From NCBI RefSeq assembly GCF_002917925.1, contig NZ_PPFE01000013.1, positions 1-64,000 of the forward strand: 64,000 nucleotides of DNA, read 5' to 3'. A program made the position numbers and the translations under genes. The notes under the pieces were generated by a model that was not told where the DNA came from, ran no database searches, and was given only the letters and a program-made list of their open reading frames with translations. This DNA is from Roseovarius confluentis. GTDB lineage: Bacteria > Pseudomonadota > Alphaproteobacteria > Rhodobacterales > Rhodobacteraceae. Below are positions 8,393 to 18,421 of the stretch, in pieces. Positions within the stretch are counted from its first letter, which is position 1. Every line of letters begins with the position of its first letter.

Positions 8393-9373
8393 TTACTGGC
8401 CCGCCATCGTGAAGAGTTCCATGATCCCCAGCACCGACGGGCCGACCAGAATGATCAGCAATGGCGGCACTGTAAGCATCATCGTGGCCAATGTCATCTT
8501 CGTCGGCAGCTTGTTGGCCTTTTCTTCGGCCCGCATGACCCGTTTGTCACGCATCTCGCCGGCATAGACGCGCAGGGCGTCGGCGATCGAGGTGCCGAAG
8601 GATTGTGATTGCACCAGCACGGTCACGAAGCTGGAGATATCCTGCACGCCGCAGCGTTCGGCCATTTCGTTCAGGACCGAGGGTTTGTCCCGTCCGGCCT
8701 TGACCTGGTGGGAGACGATCTCGAATTCCTCGGACAACGCAGGATAAGAGGCGCGGATTTCCTTGGACACCCGGATGATTGCCTGGTCGAGCGACTGGCC
8801 CGCCTCGACGCAGGTCAGCATCATGTCGAGGCTGTCGGGGAAGCCTTCCTCGATTTCCTGCTGGCGCTGCTGCTGGCGCTTGGTCACCCAGTATTTCGGT
8901 ATCAGGTAGCCGATCCCGCCAGGGCCGAGGATATACATCATCGTTTGCGTCGTGGTCGTGTCCTCGGCACCCGCCAGGAACACCAGGAAGTACAGCACGC
9001 CGAGGATCAGAAACCCGATGCCGAGCGCGAACTGCGCGAAGTGGAAATAGCGCACGGCGTCGCGGCTGCGATAGCCGGCCTGCATCAAGGTCAGGCGGAT
9101 CTGGCTGAGCTGCTTTTCATCCTCGGGTTCGAGGAACTTCGCATATTTGTCCAGCTTCGCGTTGCGCTGGCCCGAGCGAAGTTTCTTCTTCTGCTCTTCC
9201 TGCGACACGCCCGAGCGCGACGCCTTCTTGATCTTGTCCAGAGGGTCTTTCGACTCGCGGATCAGGATCGGGATCGTCAGCAGGACCAAGAGCAGGCCCA
9301 GCGTGCCGACCGCGATCAGCGGGCCGAAGGGTCCCAGCGTATCTGTCATGAGTTGTGTCAGGGTATCGAGCAT
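8393..9373 (-). CDS. tadC: Tad pilus inner-membrane platform protein TadC (T2SSF domain)
   Basis: A 326-residue type II secretion F-domain protein. There is a hydrophobic helix at about 16-36 and further helices near 110-150 and at the C-terminus. The F domain lies at about 185-310 and contains ADALRVYAGEMRDKR. With TadB it forms the membrane platform driven by the CpaF ATPase. It starts 10 bp after tadB, so the pair is almost certainly co-translated. Confidence 0.93.
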   Translation of the reverse strand: MLDTLTQLMTDTLGPFGPLIAVGTLGLLLVLLTIPILIRESKDPLDKIKKASRSGVSQEEQKKKLRSGQRNAKLDKYAKFLEPEDEKQLSQIRLTLMQAGYRSRDAVRYFHFAQFALGIGFLILGVLYFLVFLAGAEDTTTTQTMMYILGPGGIGYLIPKYWVTKRQQQRQQEIEEGFPDSLDMMLTCVEAGQSLDQAIIRVSKEIRASYPALSEEFEIVSHQVKAGRDKPSVLNEMAERCGVQDISSFVTVLVQSQSFGTSIADALRVYAGEMRDKRVMRAEEKANKLPTKMTLATMMLTVPPLLIILVGPSVLGIMELFTMAGQ

Positions 9374-9383
9374 GATCGTGGCC

Positions 9384-10352
9384 TTACACTTTGATGTTCA
9401 CGAGGGCGCGCATCACGAAGAGGTTCGCCACGAGGAAGAAGCCCACGGCCAGGCAGGCCGGGATGAAGTAGGGGTGTTCCATCGCCTCGTCGTAATAGTT
9501 GGGCTTGATCATCTGGATCGCGATCAGCGCCAGGATCGGGAAGCCCGACAGGAACTTGCCCGACCACTTGGCCTCGGCGGTGATGGCCTTGACGCGGCGG
9601 AACAGGCGGAAGCGGGCGCGGATCACCTTGGCCAGACCATCGAGGATCTCGGCCAGGTTACCACCCGATTGCTGCTGGATGGTCACGGCCACGGCGAGGA
9701 AGCGCAAATCCTGCATGTCCAGCCGTTCGGCCATGTCCTTAAGCGCCTCGCCCATGTCGCGGCCATAGGCGGCCTCGTCGGCGATGACGCCGAATTCGGT
9801 GGCCAGCGGGTCGGCGACCTCGTTGGCGACGATGGAAATGGCCGAGCTGAACGGGTGGCCGACACGCAAACTGCGCACCATGAGTTCGATGGCGTCGGGC
9901 AGCTGTTCTTCCAGCATGGCCATGCGTTTGCTGGCCTTCATGTTGACCCAGACAAAGATGCCGCCGACGCCCATCGCGACGGAGACGAGAATGCGCACGG
10001 GTAAGGCGGTGCTGGTGCCGACCGACAGGCCGATAAAGGCGATGAAGCCGCAGGCCACCATCAGCATCATCAGCTGCTTGGGCGAGAACGCGATGGCCCC
10101 CATCTGGGCCTTGGTGGCGAGGATCGAGTAAAGCGGGATCTTGCGCGCCTTGAGATGCTGTTCCATCTCCTTGCGCAGCTTTTCCATCACCTCCTCGCGA
10201 TTTCCGCCCTTGTCGAGCATCTCCAGCCGGCGGTTCACGCGGTTGTTGAGGCTGATGGAGCGTCCGAAGACGGTCAGGTAAAGACCCTGAACGAGGACCA
10301 TGATCCCGATGAAGATCAGGCCGTAAATGATTGGCTCTGCACTGATAGACAT
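9384..10352 (-). CDS. tadB: Tad pilus inner-membrane platform protein TadB (T2SSF domain)
   Basis: A 322-residue F-domain protein. An N-terminal helix at about 8-28 is followed by a cytosolic segment, then paired helices near 90-135. The F domain follows (around 150-280, with MVRSLRVGHPFSSAI and QQQSGGNLAEILDGL), and helices close the C-terminus. It partners TadC as the pilus extrusion platform. It follows cpaF after only 5 bp. Confidence 0.94.
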   Translation of the reverse strand: MSISAEPIIYGLIFIGIMVLVQGLYLTVFGRSISLNNRVNRRLEMLDKGGNREEVMEKLRKEMEQHLKARKIPLYSILATKAQMGAIAFSPKQLMMLMVACGFIAFIGLSVGTSTALPVRILVSVAMGVGGIFVWVNMKASKRMAMLEEQLPDAIELMVRSLRVGHPFSSAISIVANEVADPLATEFGVIADEAAYGRDMGEALKDMAERLDMQDLRFLAVAVTIQQQSGGNLAEILDGLAKVIRARFRLFRRVKAITAEAKWSGKFLSGFPILALIAIQMIKPNYYDEAMEHPYFIPACLAVGFFLVANLFVMRALVNIKV

Positions 10353-10357
10353 AGCGT

Positions 10358-11803
<1,446 letters not shown>

Positions 11804-11816
11804 TGGTTAACTTCCT

Positions 11817-13055
11817 TTATGCGGCCTGATCGGCGTCGCTTTGGCCAAGCGCGTGCAGCGAGACCGCCAGCTTGGCGATTTCCTTGCGCAGCGGGTTCTT
11901 GCCGGCGGCGCTTGCCAGCGGCGTGCCGTGGTCGCCCGCCTGCATCACCGGCTTGCCGCCGTCGGGCAGCTGCACCTCGATGCTGATTTCCAGGCTTTCG
12001 GCCATGCGCTTGACCCGGCTTTTGCCGTTCAGGTCGGTGAACTTCGGCGCGCGGTTCAGGCAATAGCGCAGCTTCTCGACCGGCAGGTCCTCGGAGCGCA
12101 GCGCCCGCTTGAGGCGCAGGGCGTTCTGGGCCGAGCGCATGTCGAGCTCCAGCGTGGTGAAGTAGATCTGCGCGGAATGCAGCACGGTTTCGGTCCACTG
12201 GACCAATGTGCCGGGCATGTCGACGATGACATAGTCGAACTTGGCGCGGGCCATGTCCAGCACACGCTGTACATCCTCGGGCGTGATCATGTCGAGCGGC
12301 AGGATGTCGGTGGGTGCGGTCAGAACCCAAAGCTTGTCCTCGTAGGAGACCAGCGCCTGCTTGAAGATATCCTCGTCCATCGAGTCGGTGTCGGCCCACA
12401 TTTCATAGACGACATCCTTGCGCGGCAGGTCGAGATAGGTGGCGACCGAGCCGGTTTGCAGGCCGAGGTCCAGGATGCAGACGCGCGGGGCGTCGTTCTT
12501 GGTGACCGTGGCCAGTTCCCATGCAAGGTTCACCGCCAGGGTCGTGGCGCCGGTGCCGCCGGCAAGGCTCTGAACCGCCAGCAGAACACCGTCGCCCGGG
12601 CTGCTCGAATTGCCGAATGGGGCGGCGGCGGCGGCAGAGGCAGAGATATCGGTGCGCTGCAGGCGGTCGATCGCGGCCTGCAGCTCGTTCTCGGGCAGAG
12701 GGTAGGGGACGAATTCATCCGCGCCCTGCCGCAAAAGCTGGTGCAGGGATGAGGGGCTGACATCCTCGGCGATCAGGATCACCTTGATCCCGCGTGCCTT
12801 GGCCATGGTGATGATTTCGCTGAGCAGGCCGATCTCGTCCTCGTCGCTGGCGTCGATCGCCAGCGCCACGAATTCCAGACCGTCGGCTTCGGGCTGGTTG
12901 AAGAAGGCCAGCGCCTCGGCAAAGCCAAGATCGCCCCAAGCCTCGCCCAGGGCGGTTTCCATGTCCTCGATCAACAGGTCGAAATCCTGCACGTCACGGC
13001 TGACGGTGCAGGCCGTGATCGGGCTGGACTCGGGTTGTTTTTGCACACTACTCAT
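11817..13055 (-). CDS. cpaE: Tad pilus localisation protein CpaE/TadZ
   Basis: A protein of 412 residues if read from MSSVQKQPES at 13055; an upstream in-frame ATG at 13154 would add 33 residues of doubtful sequence. Residues 20-135 resemble a receiver-like domain. The rest is a ParA/MinD-like domain. Its P-loop reads GGTGATT at 166-172: the usual signature lysines are replaced, which is typical of TadZ and implies weak or no ATP hydrolysis. It is thought to place the pilus machine at a cell pole. Confidence 0.9.
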   Translation of the reverse strand: MSSVQKQPESSPITACTVSRDVQDFDLLIEDMETALGEAWGDLGFAEALAFFNQPEADGLEFVALAIDASDEDEIGLLSEIITMAKARGIKVILIAEDVSPSSLHQLLRQGADEFVPYPLPENELQAAIDRLQRTDISASAAAAAPFGNSSSPGDGVLLAVQSLAGGTGATTLAVNLAWELATVTKNDAPRVCILDLGLQTGSVATYLDLPRKDVVYEMWADTDSMDEDIFKQALVSYEDKLWVLTAPTDILPLDMITPEDVQRVLDMARAKFDYVIVDMPGTLVQWTETVLHSAQIYFTTLELDMRSAQNALRLKRALRSEDLPVEKLRYCLNRAPKFTDLNGKSRVKRMAESLEISIEVQLPDGGKPVMQAGDHGTPLASAAGKNPLRKEIAKLAVSLHALGQSDADQAA

Positions 13056-13224
13056 CTCAGGTCGGCCCCATGCTTGTTGCGACGTCGATGCGTCGGAAAC
13101 CGTTATCTTTCGGACTTCGGGACGATGCGCATACACGCACGGACCCATTGCCATGCGCTGAAACTGCTGGAAAATCTGGGCAATAATTGGGCCAAAAGAT
13201 CGTAATTGTGCGATATCTCAGGAC

Positions 13225-13261
13225 AAAAAAAACCCGCCCAACAGATTGTTTCGGGCGGGTT
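13225..13261 (-). terminator. Rho-independent terminator after the ompA-like gene
   Basis: AACCCGCCC (13231-13239) pairs with GGGCGGGTT (13253-13261). Reading on the minus strand, the hairpin is followed by a run of eight T (the A-run at 13225-13232). It ends the transcript from the ompA-like lipoprotein, so cpaE and the genes below it probably have their own promoter between 13056 and 13225. Confidence 0.85.
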
Positions 13262-13303
13262 CTTGAGGTGGCCCGGCCTGTGGCCGGACAGGGAGAATTC
13301 AGA

Positions 13304-13969
13304 TCATTCCGAACTACCGCTGGTGACTTCACCACCTTCTTGGACCATGATCAGTTCCGAGCGCGGTACGGCGCTGGCGACGTATTCGCGGTAGACCACC
13401 TCGGCATATTTGCCGTCCATCACGATGGGATGCGACGCGACAAAGCCGGTGACCTCGGTCACGGTGCGGCGGTTGCGGCGTTCGCGGCCTTGCGTGACGA
13501 CCAGCGGCTGTGCCTCACCGAAGGAGACGACGGCCTCGAGGCGGCTGCGGCTGATGCCTTGCGATACAAGGAAGTTGACCACCGCGTTGGCGCGTTGCTG
13601 TCCGAGGCTCTTGTTATAGCCGGCGGACCCGACAAGGTCGGTGTGGCCGTAGACCCGGAAGCGGACCTCGGGGAACTGCCTGATCCAGCGGGCCTGCTCG
13701 CGCAGCGTGTCACGGGCGCCGGCATCGAGTTTTGCGCTGTTGAAGGCGAAGTTGACCGTGCTCAGAACCTCGTTAGAGAAGCGGTTGGCCAGATCGTAGA
13801 CGTAGCCTTTCTCGCCGCGCATCACCAATTGGTTGTGGACGGTGGCATTGCCGAAGTTGCCGCCGTCGACGAGGCTGCCCGCTTCGCCGAAGTAGGACTT
13901 GTAGACCTGCCCCTGCTGCGAACACCCGGCGAGGGCGAGAACCGACGCTGTTATAAGAAACTTTTTCAT
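13304..13969 (-). CDS. OmpA-family lipoprotein of the Tad locus
   Basis: A 221-residue protein. The signal peptide ends LAGC with lipid Cys at 16. The C-terminal OmpA peptidoglycan-binding domain begins near 70 and includes NFAFNSAKLD, GHTDLVG at 109-115 and LGQQRANAVVNFL. It should tie the outer-membrane secretin CpaC to the cell wall. The C-terminal 40 residues are extra to the domain and rich in Ser, Gly and Glu at the end. The gene starts 14 bp after cpaC. Confidence 0.88.
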   Translation of the reverse strand: MKKFLITASVLALAGCSQQGQVYKSYFGEAGSLVDGGNFGNATVHNQLVMRGEKGYVYDLANRFSNEVLSTVNFAFNSAKLDAGARDTLREQARWIRQFPEVRFRVYGHTDLVGSAGYNKSLGQQRANAVVNFLVSQGISRSRLEAVVSFGEAQPLVVTQGRERRNRRTVTEVTGFVASHPIVMDGKYAEVVYREYVASAVPRSELIMVQEGGEVTSGSSE

Positions 13970-13983
13970 GGCCTCGTCTCTCC

Positions 13984-15405
13984 TCAGTCCATCACGTAGC
14001 CGTAGGACCCGTTGAAATCCTGCCGGGCGACTTCGCCAGTCGAGCCGCCTGACTGGCGCACGTCCTTGGCGACGCGGCCGTTCAGGAACAGGTCTTTTTC
14101 CGTCGGCAGCTTGACCCGGTCGGTCGGCAGGGCAAGAACCGTGCCGCTGGTCGGGGTCACGAGATGCGCGGTGACGATGATCACCAGCTCGGTCTGGGCG
14201 CGTTCGTATTCCGCGCTGCGGAAAAGCGCGCCGAGGATCGGGATGTCACCCAGCCACGGGATCTGGCCCGCATTGTCGCGGAAGTCGTCCTGCAGCAGGC
14301 CCGCGATGGCAAAGCTTTGCCCGTCCCGCATGACAACGGTGGTCGAGGCGTCGCGGCGGCGGAAGGCGGCGACGTTCAGACCGTTTGTCGTCAGGCCGTT
14401 GGCGGGGTCGAGCGAGGAGACGGCGGCGGCCATTTCCAAGTTGATGACCTCGTCGTCCAGCACGCGCGGGGTGAAGTTGAGCTCGACGCCGAAGGGCTTG
14501 AACTCGATCGTGGTGGTGCCGTTTTCCTGGGCCACCGGGATCGGGAATTCGCCGCCTGCGAGGAACTTCGCCTCCTGGCCCGAAAGGGCGGTCAGGTTGG
14601 GCTCGGCCAGCGTGCGCACGACGCCTTTTTCTTCCAAGGCTTCCAACAGGATACCAACCTCGGTCGAGCCGATGTCGAAGCCGATGGCAAGTGCGCCGAA
14701 ATTGTTCTGAACGTTCGGGATCGCGCCCGCCAGCGTGCCCAGGACGCCGCCCTGGGTGTTGGTGGTGCCCGAGCCGCCGATCGCGCCGGTGTTGCCCCCG
14801 GACCGGCCATCCAGAGACAGCGAGGTGCCCAGTGCCTTGGACACGGTGCGCTGCATCTCGGCAAAGCGGACTTTCAGCATGACCTGCTGTTTGCCCGAGA
14901 CAGACATCAGGTTCGACACGCGCTCGGGCGCGTAGCGGTTGGCCAGTTCAAGCGCGCGGTCCATCTTGCCGGCGCTGGTGACGGTGCCCGACAGAACGAT
15001 GCCGTCATTGGCCGACCGGACCTCGATCTTTTCGCCCGGCATGATCTGTTGCAGCCGTTCCTTGAACTCGGAGATATCGGGGCTGACATGCACCTCCACG
15101 TTGGTGATCAGCCGGCCCGTCGCATCCAGAAGGGTCAGGGTGGTGCGCCCGGGCGCCTTGCCCAGCACGTATACGGTGCGGTCCGACAATGTCGAAAAGT
15201 CCGCGATGGAGGGGTTCGCGATGCTCAGTTCCGCGAAGGGCACGTCACTTTCTACGACGACGGCCCGGTTCATCGGGATGCTGAGATCACGGTTTGCGCC
15301 CTTGCGGATCACGGTGATGGATTCCGCCATGGCCATTTCCGCGAGGGGAGAAATCAATACAGCCAGCCCCAACAGGGCAGCCTTACACAAGCTCGAATTT
15401 TTCAT
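13984..15405 (-). CDS. cpaC: Tad pilus secretin CpaC/RcpA
   Basis: A 473-residue outer-membrane secretin through which the Flp pilus passes. A signal peptide covers about 1-28. It is followed by the N-terminal pilus and secretin domain (around 35-105, SIANPSIADFSTLSDRTVYVLG), a BON-like segment (about 110-165), and the secretin core (about 230-420), which holds FLAGGEFPIPVAQ and GVELNFTPRVLDD. The start at 15405 gives a proper signal peptide; the ATG at 15426 would not. It is the family's usual length. Confidence 0.94.
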   Translation of the reverse strand: MKNSSLCKAALLGLAVLISPLAEMAMAESITVIRKGANRDLSIPMNRAVVVESDVPFAELSIANPSIADFSTLSDRTVYVLGKAPGRTTLTLLDATGRLITNVEVHVSPDISEFKERLQQIMPGEKIEVRSANDGIVLSGTVTSAGKMDRALELANRYAPERVSNLMSVSGKQQVMLKVRFAEMQRTVSKALGTSLSLDGRSGGNTGAIGGSGTTNTQGGVLGTLAGAIPNVQNNFGALAIGFDIGSTEVGILLEALEEKGVVRTLAEPNLTALSGQEAKFLAGGEFPIPVAQENGTTTIEFKPFGVELNFTPRVLDDEVINLEMAAAVSSLDPANGLTTNGLNVAAFRRRDASTTVVMRDGQSFAIAGLLQDDFRDNAGQIPWLGDIPILGALFRSAEYERAQTELVIIVTAHLVTPTSGTVLALPTDRVKLPTEKDLFLNGRVAKDVRQSGGSTGEVARQDFNGSYGYVMD

Positions 15406-15554
15406 GTGACCTGCCTTTCCGATCACGCCTCATTAATCGGGTCTTTTCGCCCAGAATTGGCAAGACTGTGGGCCAGTTCAAAAATTTTTTCAAGAATCAA
15501 CCACTTTCGAGGCGCTGTTGCTGTGGATTTTTGGGGACAGTTGCCGGAAAGAAA

Positions 15555-15582
15555 CGAGGCGCCCTGTGGTGGGGGCGCCTCG
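15555..15582 (-). terminator. Hairpin terminator after cpaB
   Basis: CGAGGCGCCC (15555-15564) pairs with GGGCGCCTCG (15573-15582) around a short loop. On the minus strand the stem is followed by a T-rich stretch (complement of GGAAAGAAA). It separates cpaB from cpaC, which would otherwise be read together. Confidence 0.6.
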
Positions 15583-15604
15583 GGTATACAAGATGTTGTG
15601 TTGA

Positions 15605-16477
15605 TCAGTTCGTGGCGCAGGGGATCGGTGTCGAGATCACTTCACCGCCGCGGCGGGTTTTGATCGTGCAGATCTCTTCCTTTACCTGCGGCGTGGGGGC
15701 GGCGGCCTGTTCGATCCCCAGCAGCATGTTCTGGTCGACCTCGATCACCTCGGCCACGGATTCGTCGTTCGCTCCGACCAGCGACAGCGACAGGCTTCCG
15801 GTGGATTGGGCCTGCGCCAGGGCAGCGACCTGCTGCGGGTTGACGGCGACGGTGACGGTGCGGGCGATCATCGCCTCGGTGGTGTCGCCGTTGGCCTCCT
15901 GATCGACCGCGATCAGGCGGACTCCGGTCTCGATCAGCTTGGTGATCTCGCGGCCACCGCGGCGGCCGTCAATTCCCCGTTCGGAAGCGTCTCTGCCGGT
16001 CCAGTAGACATCCACGCGGTCGCCGGGACGCAAAAAGCCCGACACGCCGCTGGCCACGTCCACCTTGATGGCAAATGCACGCATGCCGCGCTGGAGCTGC
16101 GAGGTGATGCCGGCATCTTCACCCGGTCCGGTGACCTTGACATCAAGGATCGCTTCCTTGGGTTCCATCGTGCGCAGCACCGTGCGTGGTTCGTCCTCGC
16201 CCTCGGGGAAAAGGTCTTCCTCGGTGGAATATGTGCCCTTGGGCAGCGAGCCGACGGGGTAGGTCACCAGCGATACGTGATCCTTCAGCAGGCGCTGACC
16301 GTATTCCAGCTTCTGCGTGGCCACGTAGACGTCGACCGTTTCAAAGGCAGGGGCGCTCTTGGCACGTTCCTGTGCAAGCTGGGCCTGATAGCCCTGGATG
16401 TAATTCTTGGCCATGTAGACGGCAAAACCCGCCAATCCAATGCCCAGAATGAGTACAAGTCCAAACACCAAACGCAT
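15605..16477 (-). CDS. cpaB: Tad pilus assembly protein CpaB/RcpC
   Basis: A 290-residue protein with one N-terminal membrane helix (about 2-22). A SAF domain follows (around 42-105, VDVYVATQKLEYGQRL), then the RcpC/CpaB C-terminal domain, which includes VSGFLRPGDRVDVYWTG. The periplasmic part is thought to work with the secretin. MRLVFG at 16477 follows an AAGGACACGCC ribosome site and is better than the ATG 15 bases upstream. The last 25 residues carry two cysteines. Confidence 0.9.
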   Translation of the reverse strand: MRLVFGLVLILGIGLAGFAVYMAKNYIQGYQAQLAQERAKSAPAFETVDVYVATQKLEYGQRLLKDHVSLVTYPVGSLPKGTYSTEEDLFPEGEDEPRTVLRTMEPKEAILDVKVTGPGEDAGITSQLQRGMRAFAIKVDVASGVSGFLRPGDRVDVYWTGRDASERGIDGRRGGREITKLIETGVRLIAVDQEANGDTTEAMIARTVTVAVNPQQVAALAQAQSTGSLSLSLVGANDESVAEVIEVDQNMLLGIEQAAAPTPQVKEEICTIKTRRGGEVISTPIPCATN

Positions 16478-16660
16478 GGCGTGTCCTTTCAAGTTGTGCT
16501 GCTCTCGTGGCGTTTCGAGCGCCTTATGCTTTCTAAGCGCAATCCAATGTCTTCAAGCAAAGATCACAGTGTATAGCCTCACCGGATTGACACCGGAAAC
16601 GCCTTTGAACTGGAATTGCGCACCCTCATGCCACCGCATGTTGATGAGCCTCTTCAAGCT

Positions 16661-16846
16661 TCATTCTTCGCCCACTGTCTGTTCAGCAATCCTTTGGGAA
16701 GTGGACGTTCCGAGTGCTTCGTTGGCGCTACCGATAGTTTGAATGGTACCCGCAGCCAAGCCGACGATTGCCGCTGTCAGAACAACCCAGTCCACGGTGA
16801 CAGCGCCGGCTTCCGAATTCGAGAAGTGCTTCAGCATCTTCAACAT
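16661..16846 (-). CDS. flp: Flp-type pilin 1
   Basis: A 61-residue class IVb prepilin. The short basic leader ends at Gly14 (SNSEAG), and the mature part starts AVTVDWVVLTAA, a hydrophobic helix. Family pilins usually have Glu-Tyr at mature +5/+6; here the pair is Asp-Trp. The start at 16846 has GAGG 7 bases upstream. The C-terminal half (ANEALGTSTSQ onward) differs from that of the neighbouring pilin. The prepilin peptidase in this locus is the probable processing enzyme. Confidence 0.85.
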   Translation of the reverse strand: MLKMLKHFSNSEAGAVTVDWVVLTAAIVGLAAGTIQTIGSANEALGTSTSQRIAEQTVGEE

Positions 16847-16950
16847 TTTAGACCTCACTCGCTTCTTGATAGTCCGACATTGCTTAATGAATGTGGCCTT
16901 AGTTAGGCTCAGGATCGGCAATTTCGCCGGATTTCTCCTTAACCCAATGA

Positions 16951-16986
16951 CAAAACGCCGCATAACTTGTGGTATGCGGCGTTTTG
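16951..16986. terminator. Strong hairpin terminator after flp2
   Basis: CAAAACGCCGCATA (16951-16964) pairs perfectly with TATGCGGCGTTTTG (16973-16986) over 14 bp with an 8-base loop. It ends in T-runs on both strands. It lies between the two pilin genes and should stop most transcripts from flp2, leaving flp1 to its own promoter or to read-through. Confidence 0.85.
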
Positions 16987-17006
16987 CAAGTCACGAGACT
17001 GACTTG

Positions 17007-17216
17007 TTAGGTGCTGCCGTCGTCGGCGGGCGCGGCGGTACCGACATCTTGGCCCTCAACGCCGCTCGAGATCGCTTGGGCCAGGCTGTTCACGCCACCG
17101 GAAACGGCAGTAACGCCAGCAACGCCCAGGCCCACGACAGCTGCGGTCAGCACGACCCAGTCAACAGTCACGGCACCTTCTTCGTCCTTGCGGAATTTTT
17201 TGATGAATTTGATCAT
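17007..17216 (-). CDS. flp: Flp-type pilin 2 (probable major pilin)
   Basis: A 69-residue prepilin: basic leader to Gly14 (KDEEG), then AVTVDWVVLTAAVVG, with the same Asp-Trp replacement of the usual Glu-Tyr as pilin 1. The start at 17216 follows a strong GGAGGGACC site. Its own terminator, a stable leader hairpin and a strong ribosome site suggest high expression, so it is the better candidate for the major subunit. That is inference. The last 15 residues are acidic and Ala/Pro-rich. Confidence 0.87.
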   Translation of the reverse strand: MIKFIKKFRKDEEGAVTVDWVVLTAAVVGLGVAGVTAVSGGVNSLAQAISSGVEGQDVGTAAPADDGST

Positions 17217-17575
17217 GGTTGGTCCCTCCAAAGGATCAGTTTTACTCAAGTTGCAACCGCTTGCAGTTGAGTGGGCCGCCTCTCTCTTTGGCCCGCTGCG
17301 TTGCGGTATGGGGAGAATATAGCCGTCCGATTCCGGCAAGATTTGGGCGGCATTTGAGCGTTTTTGGACCGCGTTAACTTTTCCGCGAAGAGCTTGCCTA
17401 AGGCATTGATTTGCAATGTTTAAAAAAGGTTAAATTTTTTGAATCATTCGTTTGATCGGGGCTTTTCCTGCCGAAAGGCCGGGTTTGGCGTTCGTTATAG
17501 AACGACAATTATAGGCAAATGGCGCGATTGGTGTCATACTGGCAAAAAATCAACCGAGGCAGAGCAGGCCCGACC
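17217..17575. promoter_or_regulatory. Divergent control region between flp2 and the transglycosylase gene
   Basis: A gene-free stretch of 359 bases. It holds the flp2 leader, with a hairpin at 17244-17272 (ACTCAA/TTGAGT outer and GCAA/TTGC inner stem), and AT-rich sequence at 17400-17455. The AT-rich part includes TTTA-N7-TTAA at 17419-17433, close to the CtrA consensus TTAA-N7-TTAA. The ORF frame upstream of 17576 is unlikely to be translated. No exact promoter can be fixed by eye. Confidence 0.5.
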
Positions 17576-18412
17576 ATGCGATTCAAACGACTTCTCGCCC
17601 TCGGCGTGTGTCTGGCGTGTGCATTCCCCGTTCATGCAGGCGATCCGCCGCCGTTTCCGGAGTTCACGTTCAAGAAAGGCAAGCCGCCCAAGAAAGGCGG
17701 TGGCAAGCTGATCACGGTGCAGATCGATCCCGAAGACCAGGCCCACCTGAAACCCACCGGCAAAAGCAAGAGCGGCGACGACGGGGCCGCGGACATTCCC
17801 GTCGTGCCGAGCGTAACCGCCGCCTATGGCTGGTTCTGGACGAAAGTGCCCACCGATGACGAGACCAGCGGGCCGGACCGGCTGCGCCTCGCGTTCGAGA
17901 ACCTGCGGGACGGGCCCGGCGGTGCGTCGGTCAAGGGGCCACGGTTGCAGCACATGCAGGAGATCGCCCGTGTCCACGGCGCCGACATCCTGCGCGCCAC
18001 GATCGGGACCGAGGTGTCGCCGGCGCTGGTGCTGGCGGTGATCTCGGTGGAATCGGGCGGCCGCACGGATGCTGTCAGCGGCGCCGGTGCCCAGGGACTT
18101 ATGCAGCTGATCCCGGCCACGGCGGAGCGTTTCGGCGTGGCGGACTCGCTGCAGGCGGGGCAGAACATCAAGGGCGGGGTGGCCTACCTCGACTGGCTGA
18201 TGAAGGAATTCCGCGGCGACGCGGTGCTGGCGTTGGCGGGCTACAACGCGGGCGAGAACGCGGTGAAGAAGCACGAAGGCGTGCCGCCCTATGCCGAGAC
18301 CCGCGATTACGTGCCCAAGGTTCTGGCGGCCTTCAAGGTGGCCAGCGGGTTGTGCAAGACGCAGCCCGAACTGATCACCGATGCCTGCGCGCTGACGCTG
18401 GCGTCTTACTGA
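17576..18412 (+). CDS. Lytic transglycosylase (SLT domain), secreted
   Basis: A 278-residue periplasmic enzyme that cleaves peptidoglycan with formation of 1,6-anhydro-MurNAc. The signal peptide is about 1-21 (ending VHA). A Lys/Pro-rich linker follows, and the SLT domain spans about 125-245. Catalytic Glu159 lies in ISVESGG, followed by GAQGLMQLIPATAERFG and LALAGYNAGENAV. ATG at 17576 is chosen over 17519 because it begins the signal peptide. It is divergent from the pilin genes, and a role in letting the pilus through the wall is possible but unproven. Confidence 0.92.
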   Translation: MRFKRLLALGVCLACAFPVHAGDPPPFPEFTFKKGKPPKKGGGKLITVQIDPEDQAHLKPTGKSKSGDDGAADIPVVPSVTAAYGWFWTKVPTDDETSGPDRLRLAFENLRDGPGGASVKGPRLQHMQEIARVHGADILRATIGTEVSPALVLAVISVESGGRTDAVSGAGAQGLMQLIPATAERFGVADSLQAGQNIKGGVAYLDWLMKEFRGDAVLALAGYNAGENAVKKHEGVPPYAETRDYVPKVLAAFKVASGLCKTQPELITDACALTLASY

Positions 18413-18421
18413 GAACCGGCG

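Noticed and set aside
13056..13154. Longer CpaE (start at 13154)
   Set aside because: The added 33 residues lack similarity to TadZ proteins I know, and the shorter start MSSVQ is typical, though its ribosome site is weak.
14164..15663. Long plus-strand frame (499 codons) antisense to cpaC
   Set aside because: It is a shadow of the secretin gene, which has full family motifs on the other strand.
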